From positions 124,001 to 188,000 of the forward strand of contig NZ_JACGWZ010000001.1 in assembly GCF_014137975.1 (NCBI RefSeq): DNA of 64,000 nucleotides. The letters run 5' to 3'. The stretch comes from Halosaccharopolyspora lacisalsi (lineage in GTDB: Bacteria; Actinomycetota; Actinomycetes; Mycobacteriales; Pseudonocardiaceae). Position numbers and translations under genes: made by a program. Shown here in pieces: positions 55,406 to 62,720 of this stretch. The notes below the pieces were generated by a model, which had not been told where the DNA came from, did not search any database, and saw only the letters and a list, made by a program, of their open reading frames with translations. Position 1 is the stretch's first letter, and each line of letters opens with the position of its first letter.

Positions 55406-56500
55406 GTGGCTGACTTTTTCGGCTTTATCCTCTATCCGGTTTCGGCCGTGCTGTGGTTCTGGCACAAGGTGTTCGGCTTCCTGCTGGGTCCGGACAACGG
55501 CTTCGCCTGGGCGTTGTCCGTGTTCTTCCTGGTGTTCTCGCTGCGGGTGATCCTGCTCAAGCCCGCGCTGAGCCAGATCCGCTCCAGCCGCAAGATGGCG
55601 AAGTTCGCCCCGCAGATGCAGAAGGTGCGGGAGAAGTACAAGAACGACCGCCAGGCGCAGATGCAGGAGATGCAGAAGCTGCAGTCCGAGCAGGGGGTCA
55701 ACCCGCTCGGCGGCTGCCTGCCCGCGCTGCTGCAGATCCCGGTATTCCTGAGCCTGTTCCACGTGCTGCGCAGCTTCGATCCGACCGCGCAGAGCAACTT
55801 CATCTTCGACCGGTCGGGGGTCGTTTCCTTCACCGACGCCGACATCTTCGGCGCCAAGCTGTCGAACTGGCTCACCCAGTCCGAAGAGACGCTGGAGAAG
55901 TTCGGAACCACACGTCCCGAGATGATCGCGGTGGGCATCCCGCTGATGATCATCGCCTCGGTGGCGACGTACTTCACCATGCGGATGTCGCTCAAGCGCC
56001 AGAGCGACGCCACCATGGCCAACCCGCAGAGCGCGATGATCGGCAAGGTCATGATGTACCTGGCCCCGGTCGGCGCGCTGATCTCGGGCTGGTTCCTGCC
56101 GCTGGCGGTGTTGCTGTACTGGCTGGCCAACAACGTCTGGACGCTGGGTCAGCAGCACTTCCTGACCAACAAGGTCGACCGCGAGGAGCAGCGCCAGAAG
56201 GAAGCCGACATCGCCGCGAAGAAGGAGGCGCCGCGTCCGAAGCCGGGCCAGAAGCCGGTCGAGGCGGGCAACGGCAAGGCCGAGCAGGCCGACGACTCCG
56301 AGCAGGGCGAGGCTCCCGAGGCCGCGCAGCTCAACGGTGCGCAGCTCGACGCCGACCGCTCGGACGGGGGTGCCGGCGTCGGCAAGTTCAGCGGCAAGCC
56401 CGCGGGTGGGGGCAGACCCGGTGGCAAGACCCAGCAGAAGAACCGCCCCGGTAAGCAGGCCGCCTCCGCCAAGAAGAAGAGCCAGAAGAAGAAACGCTAG
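55406..56500 (+). CDS. yidC: YidC/Oxa1-family membrane protein insertase
   Basis: The 364-residue protein has the Oxa1 core: five transmembrane segments, the conserved arginine in the first core helix (FSLRVILLKPALSQ), a cytosolic helical hairpin (MQKVREKYKNDRQAQMQEMQKL) and GGCLPALLQIPVFLSLF. The long periplasmic domain of E. coli YidC is absent, as in Gram-positive bacteria. The tail after about 265 is long, charged and ends KKKSQKKKR, which suits ribosome binding. GTG 55406 has GGAG upstream. It is not next to rnpA and yidD, so it may be a second copy. Confidence 0.88.
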   Translation: MADFFGFILYPVSAVLWFWHKVFGFLLGPDNGFAWALSVFFLVFSLRVILLKPALSQIRSSRKMAKFAPQMQKVREKYKNDRQAQMQEMQKLQSEQGVNPLGGCLPALLQIPVFLSLFHVLRSFDPTAQSNFIFDRSGVVSFTDADIFGAKLSNWLTQSEETLEKFGTTRPEMIAVGIPLMIIASVATYFTMRMSLKRQSDATMANPQSAMIGKVMMYLAPVGALISGWFLPLAVLLYWLANNVWTLGQQHFLTNKVDREEQRQKEADIAAKKEAPRPKPGQKPVEAGNGKAEQADDSEQGEAPEAAQLNGAQLDADRSDGGAGVGKFSGKPAGGGRPGGKTQQKNRPGKQAASAKKKSQKKKR

Positions 56501-56505
56501 AAGCA

Positions 56506-56550
56506 CGCGAAACGGGCCCGGTGGTCGGCGACCACCGGGCCCGTTTCGCG
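56506..56550. terminator. Strong hairpin terminator after yidC
   Basis: Twenty-base arms (56506-56525 and 56531-56550) pair perfectly around a five-base loop. It starts six bases after the YidC-like stop and lies before the convergent sortase gene, so it can end transcription from both sides. It is not related to palindrome families A-C. Confidence 0.88.
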
Positions 56551-56571
56551 TCGGGCCTGCTTCGCTCTCGG

Positions 56572-57264
56572 TCACACGGGTTCGGCGATGACGATCCGGT
56601 TCTCGCTGTAGCCCCGGTCGCCTCCGACGAAGCGCCCGCCGCAGGTCACCAGGGCCAGGCGGTGGTCGCCGCCCTGCCCGAACAGTTCGGTGGCCCGCCG
56701 GGGCAGTTCGTCCTTGTCCACGGTGACCAGCTCGGCGATCCGGTAGGTGAACTCACGGCCGCGCTGCCCGGTCACCGTGACCCGCTGCCCCACCGAGGCG
56801 TCCCACAGCTCGGCGAACGGGCCCGTGCGGCCGTTCCAGTTCACGTGACCGGCCAGCACCGTGGCCCCCTCCGAGGCGTCCAGCCCCGCACCCCACCAGG
56901 TGGCCTCGCCGAGGCTTTCCGGGATCGGCAGCGTGCCGGACTCGTCGAGTTCCTCGTGCACCAGTTCGGCGGTTCCGCCGTCCGGCAACCGGATGGTCCC
57001 CGGCGGCTGTCCCTCGCTGATGTGCACCGGTCGCGGCGGGGACGACCGCGAGACCGCGGGGTCCCGCGACGGGAGGGAGGACGGTGGTCGGGTGACCTCC
57101 GCGGTCGAGGAGGGAGGTGGTGCGGCGGCCTCCTCCGCTCCACCCTTCACGGCACCGTTCGTCATCAGGGCCCCCGCGACCACGGCGACCACGGCGGCGA
57201 GCCCGACCGCGCCGGCCAGCACCAGCGCGGTCAGGCGTCGACGATCACGGCGACCTTCGGTCAC
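56572..57264 (-). CDS. Class F-like sortase
   Basis: The 230-residue transpeptidase has an N-terminal membrane anchor (ALVLAGAVGLAAVVAVVAGALM), a Pro/Ser linker (about 45-75) and a sortase barrel. Catalytic residues are visible: His in VLAGHVNW, Cys in LVTCGGRF and Arg in SENRIVIA. The short barrel and GGRF after the Cys fit class F of actinobacteria. GTG 57264 overlaps the stop of the surface-protein gene as GTGA, so the two are co-translated and the protein at 57261 is the likely substrate. Confidence 0.85.
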   Translation of the reverse strand: MTEGRRDRRRLTALVLAGAVGLAAVVAVVAGALMTNGAVKGGAEEAAAPPPSSTAEVTRPPSSLPSRDPAVSRSSPPRPVHISEGQPPGTIRLPDGGTAELVHEELDESGTLPIPESLGEATWWGAGLDASEGATVLAGHVNWNGRTGPFAELWDASVGQRVTVTGQRGREFTYRIAELVTVDKDELPRRATELFGQGGDHRLALVTCGGRFVGGDRGYSENRIVIAEPV

Positions 57265-58706
57265 CGCTGCCGTCCCGTCTCGAACCTGCGGCGGCGCAGC
57301 AGCACACCGCCGCCCACGGCACCGGTGAGCAGCAGGCCGCCACCGAGGCCGAACAGGCCCAGCGGGGCGCCGCCGTCGCCGGAGTCACCGGAGGGGACGT
57401 CGCCCGCGGCGACGGTCGTGTCACCGGCGGGAATCGTGATGGGCACGCTGGGGGTGTTCGGTTTGTTGACCAGTTCCAGCGCCAGGGTCTCGCCGGGCTT
57501 GAGCGTGCCGCAGGCCGACGGTGGTGCGGCCGGGTCGAACGCCTCCCCGTACCCCTTCGCCGGTGCCGTCTCGACGACGCAGACCTCCTGGGGGGTGCGC
57601 AGCTCCGGCACGGTGGCGGTCCCGTCGCTTCCCGTGGTCACCACGAGGGGCTCTCCCTCCGGACCGACCAGTTCGGTGCCGTCCTGCTCGGTCGCGGGCG
57701 TCTTCTCGTCGGGACCGGTCACGCGCAGCTTCACGCCGGCGATCCCGTCCCGGCTCTGTGAGTCGATCTTGCTGATCTCGACGACGCCGGGAGCCGTCAC
57801 CGCCGTCGTCGCCGCTTCGACGGTGAGCTGCTGCTCGCCGCCGGTGGAGACCACGCGCTGGGTGGTGCCGGGCTTGTGCACGGCCTCCCGGACGTAGGGG
57901 CGCTCGGCCGGGGCCGCCAGCGTGCCGGTCACCTCGGGGTTCGGGCCCGTGGGCGTGACCCGCAGCTTCACCGGGCCACCGTCGGCGGGGGTGGTGACGG
58001 TGCCGTCGTCGGACAGGCCCTCGACCTCGGCGTCGGTGGCGTCGAGCTCGACGGGGACCCCGCCCACGCCGTCGCCGTCGCGCTGGGTCACGCGCAGCGT
58101 CCACTCGGCGCTCTCCCCGATGACCTGCTCGTCCTCGGGCTCGGTCAGCGAGGCCTGCCAGGGGCCCCGGTTGGCCTCGGCGTCCTCCCGCAGGCGCTCC
58201 ACGGCGTCCTTGGCTCCCCCGGGGAGCTTGGCGAAGTGCTTCTCGACGTCGTAGGCGATCTCGCGGAAGTCGTTCTTCCGATCGAGGTCCTCGGGGGTGC
58301 GCGGAGCGGCCGTCCAGGAGTGCAGCAGGTGGGCCAGGGCCGCGGCCTCGTCCGCCGACTCCGTGTCGCCGTAGCGCAGGAGCAGGTAGGAGATGTTGGC
58401 GGCGGTGTCGTCGGGGATCGCAGTTCCCCACTTGGTCTTGAGCACGTCACCGGGCTCGTAGGCCTCGTCGCTGTCCGGGGCCTTCAGGGCGAACTGCACG
58501 CACCAGACCTGTTCGCCGTCGACCATGTAGGAGCCCAGCCAGTCGCTGGGTCTGTCGCGGTCGCCGTAGGGCTGCCCCGGCCTGATCTCGTGACCGATGC
58601 CCTCCTGCGGTGCCGCCTGGGCCACGCCGGGGGCGGCGGTCAGCGTCCCCCCGGCGAGCAGTGCCGCGCCCGTGATGGTCACGAGCAGTTTTCCGAACAC
58701 GCGCAT
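57261..58706 (-). CDS. Secreted surface protein with SpaA-like domain, likely sortase substrate
   Basis: The 481-residue protein has a signal peptide (GAALLAGGTLTAAPGVAQA), a domain with VWCVQFALKAP and AALAHLLHSW that resembles the thioester domain of Gram-positive adhesins, a middle beta region, and a SpaA/prealbumin-like domain (about 315-415; EISKIDSQSRDGIAGVKLRV, with a Lys and Glu that could form an isopeptide bond). It ends with a hydrophobic helix and RRRRF tail. No LPXTG is visible before the helix. ATG 58706 has GGAG upstream. The gene precedes the sortase with a GTGA overlap. Confidence 0.78.
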   Translation of the reverse strand: MRVFGKLLVTITGAALLAGGTLTAAPGVAQAAPQEGIGHEIRPGQPYGDRDRPSDWLGSYMVDGEQVWCVQFALKAPDSDEAYEPGDVLKTKWGTAIPDDTAANISYLLLRYGDTESADEAAALAHLLHSWTAAPRTPEDLDRKNDFREIAYDVEKHFAKLPGGAKDAVERLREDAEANRGPWQASLTEPEDEQVIGESAEWTLRVTQRDGDGVGGVPVELDATDAEVEGLSDDGTVTTPADGGPVKLRVTPTGPNPEVTGTLAAPAERPYVREAVHKPGTTQRVVSTGGEQQLTVEAATTAVTAPGVVEISKIDSQSRDGIAGVKLRVTGPDEKTPATEQDGTELVGPEGEPLVVTTGSDGTATVPELRTPQEVCVVETAPAKGYGEAFDPAAPPSACGTLKPGETLALELVNKPNTPSVPITIPAGDTTVAAGDVPSGDSGDGGAPLGLFGLGGGLLLTGAVGGGVLLRRRRFETGRQR

Positions 58707-59145
58707 GCAAACTCCATTTCCGTGGTGGAGGAAGGTCCCGGTGCCCGCGCGCACCGGTGAGCATGCGCACGTCCCCGACTGCCCGGGTGTCGCGTAGCGA
58801 TCCTTCTTCGTGCGCAGCGTGTTCACAAGAGGCCATACGGTGGAAAAGAGAATTACGTTGTGTTGGTGAAGACGCGGCGTGGAGGGCGTCGAGGGCCCCC
58901 GGTCGGCCGTAGCATGGGGTGCTGGGACGGTGGAGCTCACCACGGGCAGCAGCGTCCCGCCAAGGTTGCCCGCGCAGTATTCAACGCAATGTGATCGTTA
59001 CTCGTGCTGCCCGGTGCGAGCGGGTAGTTTCCGATCGGTGCCCCGATCAGTCCCGGGGGTAAAATCGTCTTTACACGAGACGGGAACCGACCGCCGGGCT
59101 CGGTCGTTGTACCTGTGACGGCGCACGAACGCCCAGGAGGATGAG
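58707..59145. promoter_or_regulatory. Divergent 439-base region between the surface-protein and BI-1 genes
   Basis: No gene is supported. Two A/T-richer patches stand out: around 58845-58865 (minus-strand promoter candidate for the surface-protein gene) and TAAAAT at 59060-59065 (plus-strand -10 candidate for the BI-1 gene). GATCGGTGCCCCGATC at 59033-59048 is an inverted repeat just upstream of the latter and might be an operator. Confidence 0.4.
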
Positions 59146-59937
59146 TTGCGCACAACGAGCAACCCCGCGTTCAAGAACCTGCCCTCAGGGGGCGGGTCCG
59201 CGAACTTCGACTACGGCCGCGGCGGCGTGGGTGTCGCGCCCGGCCAAGCGCCCACCGCGGCTCCGCCGCAGGCCGAGCGCCCGATGACCATCGACGACGT
59301 GGTCACCAAGACGGCCACCACGCTGGCCATCGCCCTCGGAACCGGTACCGCGACCTTCCTGGTCGGTGGGCAGGCCGCGATGGGGCTGGCGCTGCCCGCC
59401 ATGCTGATCGGGCTCGTGCTCGCGCTGGCGGTCATCTTCAAGAAGAAGGTGAGCCCCGGGCTGGTCATCGCCTACTCGGCGGTCCAGGGCGTGTTCCTCG
59501 GCGGGATCAGCTGGGCCTTCGCCTCGATGTTCAGTCCGGCCATCGTGATGCAGGCCATCGTCGGCACGATGGGCGTGTTCGCGGCGATGCTGGTGGTCTA
59601 CAAGACCGGAGCGATCCGCGTCACGCCGAAGCTGACCAAGTGGATCATCGGTGCGATGGCCGGCGTGGCCGTGCTCATGGTGGTCAACCTGCTCATGAGC
59701 ATGTTCGGGATGCCGCTGGGCATTCGCGACGGTGGTCCGCTCGCGATCGGCTTCAGCCTGCTGTGCATCGGCATCGCGGCGTTCAGCTTCCTGCTGGACT
59801 TCGACGCCGCCGACAAGGCCATCCACCAGGGCGTGCCGGCCAAGTTCGCCTGGTACGTCGCCTTCGGGCTCATGGTGACCCTGGTCTGGCTGTACCTGGA
59901 GATCCTGCGTCTGCTGTCCTACCTCCAGAGCGACTGA
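59146..59937 (+). CDS. Bax inhibitor-1 (BI-1/YccA) family membrane protein
   Basis: The 263-residue protein has a Gly/Pro-rich cytosolic start (1-60) and seven transmembrane segments with BI-1 features: VIAYSAVQGVFLGGISWAF near 105 and a C-terminal DFDAADKAIHQGVPAKFAWYVAFGLMVTLVWLYLEILRLL, whose Asp residues are the pH-sensing pair in bacterial homologues. They act as calcium leak channels or protease modulators. The start is TTG 59146, placed five bases after AGGAGG; the ATG at 59141 is out of frame. Confidence 0.88.
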   Translation: MRTTSNPAFKNLPSGGGSANFDYGRGGVGVAPGQAPTAAPPQAERPMTIDDVVTKTATTLAIALGTGTATFLVGGQAAMGLALPAMLIGLVLALAVIFKKKVSPGLVIAYSAVQGVFLGGISWAFASMFSPAIVMQAIVGTMGVFAAMLVVYKTGAIRVTPKLTKWIIGAMAGVAVLMVVNLLMSMFGMPLGIRDGGPLAIGFSLLCIGIAAFSFLLDFDAADKAIHQGVPAKFAWYVAFGLMVTLVWLYLEILRLLSYLQSD

Positions 59938-59979
59938 CGACGGAGTCCGAGCCGACGACGCGGGGGCTCGACGACGTGG

Positions 59980-60019
59980 CGAAGCGCCTGTCACCTCGAC
60001 CGAGGTGGCAGGCGCTTCG
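59980..60019. terminator. Hairpin terminator after the BI-1 gene
   Basis: Nineteen-base arms (59980-59998 and 60001-60019) pair with one wobble around a two-base centre. It lies 43 bases after the stop and is separate from palindrome C2, which follows 11 bases later. Confidence 0.8.
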
Positions 60020-60030
60020 TGTGTGAGGGG

Positions 60031-60070
60031 CTGGGGTTACCCGGTTTCGCGCGAAACCGGGTAACCCCAG
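60031..60070. repeat. Palindrome family C, copy 2 (perfect 40-base palindrome)
   Basis: The left half CTGGGGTTACCCGGTTTCGC is followed directly by its exact complement, so all 40 bases form one palindrome with TTTCGCGCGAAA at the centre. GGTTACCCGG recurs at 60083-60092 as an extra half. It lies between the convergent BI-1 and thiolase genes and next to a separate terminator, so termination alone does not explain it. Confidence 0.92.
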
Positions 60071-60264
60071 AAACCATGCTGGTGGTTACCCGGGGTCGCC
60101 GGAGCGGCGGTTCACGGGCCGCTCCGGTCACCGGTCCGCGGTTTCCCCGTAAGGGGTTCTTGCAGAAAGCGGCGGAGCCGCTCTGCATCCGTGTACGCAG
60201 GCCGACCTGCCTGAGTCCCCCCGCCCGACCTGCTACGCAAGCCGAGCCATGGAAGAGGCAGCGA

Positions 60265-61485
60265 TCAGCTGAGGCGTTCGAGGACCATGGCCATCCCCTG
60301 GCCCCCGCCGACGCACATCGTCTCCAGGCCGAACTGCTTGTCGTGCCACTGCAACGAGTTGAGCAGGGTCGTGGTGATGCGCGCACCGGTCATCCCGAAC
60401 GGGTGCCCCACGGCGATGGCACCGCCGTTGACGTTGAGCCTGTCCAGCGGAACGCCCAGCTCTTGGTAGGAGGGGATGACCTGGGCGGCGAACGCCTCGT
60501 TGATCTCCACGAGGTCCATGTCGCCCGGGCTCATCCCGGCCCGGGACAGGGCCTGCTTGGACGCCTCCACCGGACCGAGTCCCATGATCTCCGGGGAGAG
60601 CGCGGTGACTCCGGTGGAGACGATGCGGGCCAGCGGGGTCAGGCCGAGCTGCTTGGCCTTGGTGTCGCTCATCACCACCACGGCGGCCGCACCGTCGTTG
60701 AGCGGGCAGGCGTTGGCGGCGGTGATCCGCCCGTCGGGGCGGAACACCGGCTTGAGCTGGGAGGCCCCTTCCAGCGTCACACCGGGGCGCGGACCGTCGT
60801 CGGCGTCGACGACGGCGCCGGACGGGGTGGTCACCGGGGTGATCTCCCGCGACCAGAACCCGTTGGCGATGGCCTTCTCGGCGAGGTTCTGCGAACGCAC
60901 CCCGAACTCGTCCATCTCGGCGCGGCTGATCCCCTTGGTCAGGGCCAGGTTCTCGGCCGTCTGCCCCATGGGCAGGTAGACGTCGGGCAGCTGGTCGAAC
61001 TCGCGCGGGTCGGTCCAGTCCTCGGCACCCTGCTCGGCCCGCTGCCGCGTCCGCTCCTGGGCCTCGTCGAAGGCCGGGTTCTGGGTCTCCGGCAGCGAGT
61101 CGGAGTTGCCCTTGGAGAACCGCGAGACGAGCTCGACACCGGCGCTGACGAACGCGTCGCCCTCACCGGAGCGAATCGCGTGCAGCGCCATCCGGGTGGT
61201 CTGCAAGCTCGACGAGCAGTAGCGGGTGATGGTCGTTCCGGGCAGGTGGTCGTAACCGAGCAGCACCGAGACCACGCGGGCCATGTTGAATCCCTGCTCC
61301 CCGCCGGGCAGGCCGCAGCCCAGCATCAGGTCGTCGAGCTCACGGGGATCCAGCTCGGGGACCTTGTCCAGCGCCGCGCGCACGATCGTGGCGGTGAGGT
61401 CGTCGGGGCGCATGTCGGCCAGCGACCCCTTCTTCGCGCGTCCGATGGGCGAGCGCGCGGTGGAGACGATGACGGCTTCGGGCAT
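60265..61485 (-). CDS. Acetyl-CoA acetyltransferase (thiolase)
   Basis: The 406-residue thiolase has the nucleophilic Cys in RYCSSSLQT near 93, the GHPFGMTGAR histidine near 360 and the second Cys in MCVGGGQGMA near 390, which together cleave or form acyl-CoA. It resembles FadA3-type enzymes (Rv1074c) of beta-oxidation. ATG 61485 has GGGAG upstream. The SGNH hydrolase gene lies before it on the same strand, matching Rv1074c-Rv1075c. Confidence 0.92.
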   Translation of the reverse strand: MPEAVIVSTARSPIGRAKKGSLADMRPDDLTATIVRAALDKVPELDPRELDDLMLGCGLPGGEQGFNMARVVSVLLGYDHLPGTTITRYCSSSLQTTRMALHAIRSGEGDAFVSAGVELVSRFSKGNSDSLPETQNPAFDEAQERTRQRAEQGAEDWTDPREFDQLPDVYLPMGQTAENLALTKGISRAEMDEFGVRSQNLAEKAIANGFWSREITPVTTPSGAVVDADDGPRPGVTLEGASQLKPVFRPDGRITAANACPLNDGAAAVVVMSDTKAKQLGLTPLARIVSTGVTALSPEIMGLGPVEASKQALSRAGMSPGDMDLVEINEAFAAQVIPSYQELGVPLDRLNVNGGAIAVGHPFGMTGARITTTLLNSLQWHDKQFGLETMCVGGGQGMAMVLERLS

Positions 61486-61609
61486 GGTGGGATGCTCCCT
61501 TCCTCCCGCGAACGGGCGGAGGCGACGGGTTGCTCGCGCTCACTGTAGGCCCGCCGGGGCTTGTTGTGCGGTGATGCGCGTCACGATACCGACCACGTGG
61601 TATGCGAGG

Positions 61610-62524
61610 TCAGCTGCCCTTCCGTTGTTTCAGCCGCCGGTTCAGCCACGTGACGAGGCGCTGCGTCGGCCTCCTGGCCTCCGCGGCCGAGGAGCGCGTG
61701 GGCGCGTGGGGCAGCGGTGCGCCCTCCCAGGCGTCGAGCGCGTGGCACAGGGCGGGCAGCAGTACCTCGACGACGGCTTCGTACCCGGCGGCCGAGGGAT
61801 GGAAGCGATCCCGGCTGAATAACTCGGTGGGATGAGTCAGGAACTCGGGGGAGAGCAGATCCGCCAACGGCACCGCGTGACCGCCGGCCTCCTCGACCAC
61901 GCGTCGTTGCGCCTTGGCCAGCGACAGGCTCATCGTGCGGACCACGGAGCGCAACGGCTGCGGGATCGGGCGGATCGCCCCGAGATCGGGACAGGTCCCC
62001 GCGACCACGGCCACGTCCGCTGCTCGCAGCCGCCGCACGGCCTGCCCGAGCAGTTGGGTGCTCTTGTGCGCGGGCAGTTGCGAGGTGACGTCGTTGGCCC
62101 CGATGAAAATGATCACGACTCGGGGTGGGCGGCGCAGCACCTCGTCCACCTGCGCGTCCAGCTCGCGGCTGGTGGTGCCCACGATCGCGTGGGTGCTCAG
62201 CGCCACCGGGTGTTCGAGTTCGGCGGCCAGGCCACGTGCCAGCAGCACGCCCGGCAGTTGTTCGGGCACGTCGACCCCGAGTCCGGCGGCCGTGGAGTCA
62301 CCGATGATCGCCAGTTCCAGCGGAGCGATCCCGTCCGACGGTCGGGGGTCCGTGCCGTCGGGCAGGTGGATGCCGTCCGCGCGCAGTGGTGCGTTCTCCG
62401 GAGGGCCGATCACTCGCCGGGCGTGCCGGGACTGCCCGTTGAGCAGTCCGTAGGCCGCTCCGGACAGACCACCGAGCGTGCCCGCCGCGAACGCGGCGAG
62501 CCGGACCAGTCTCAGCCCGATCAT
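61610..62524 (-). CDS. SGNH/GDSL hydrolase, exported or membrane-anchored
   Basis: The 304-residue protein has an N-terminal hydrophobic segment (LAAFAAGTLGGLSGAAYGLL) that anchors or exports it, then an SGNH esterase fold: IIGDSTAAGLG (Ser), the block III GANDVTS (Asn) and DRFHPSAAGY (Asp and His). It probably removes acyl groups from lipids or envelope polymers. ATG 62524 has GGAGGG upstream. It corresponds in place to Rv1075c and is divergent from cbs. Confidence 0.88.
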   Translation of the reverse strand: MIGLRLVRLAAFAAGTLGGLSGAAYGLLNGQSRHARRVIGPPENAPLRADGIHLPDGTDPRPSDGIAPLELAIIGDSTAAGLGVDVPEQLPGVLLARGLAAELEHPVALSTHAIVGTTSRELDAQVDEVLRRPPRVVIIFIGANDVTSQLPAHKSTQLLGQAVRRLRAADVAVVAGTCPDLGAIRPIPQPLRSVVRTMSLSLAKAQRRVVEEAGGHAVPLADLLSPEFLTHPTELFSRDRFHPSAAGYEAVVEVLLPALCHALDAWEGAPLPHAPTRSSAAEARRPTQRLVTWLNRRLKQRKGS

Positions 62525-62720
62525 CGTCCCTCCTCGTGACTCGCGCGAAACGGCCTCCGCGCACAGTGTGCGTGCTCGACGACCTCCGCACTGGTGGTGA
62601 CACAGCGGCGGTTCGATTCGTTCCCGAGCCGTATGTCGTCACACCGACCGTTTGGGTTAGCGCCGTGGTCGACGATTAGGCTCCGGGTCACAGGCGGAGA
62701 CAAGGGAGAGGACTCGCACG

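Noticed and set aside
55207-55413. Small yidD-like gene before the YidC-like gene
   Set aside because: The 68-codon frame has none of the conserved YidD residues and overlaps the start of the next gene.
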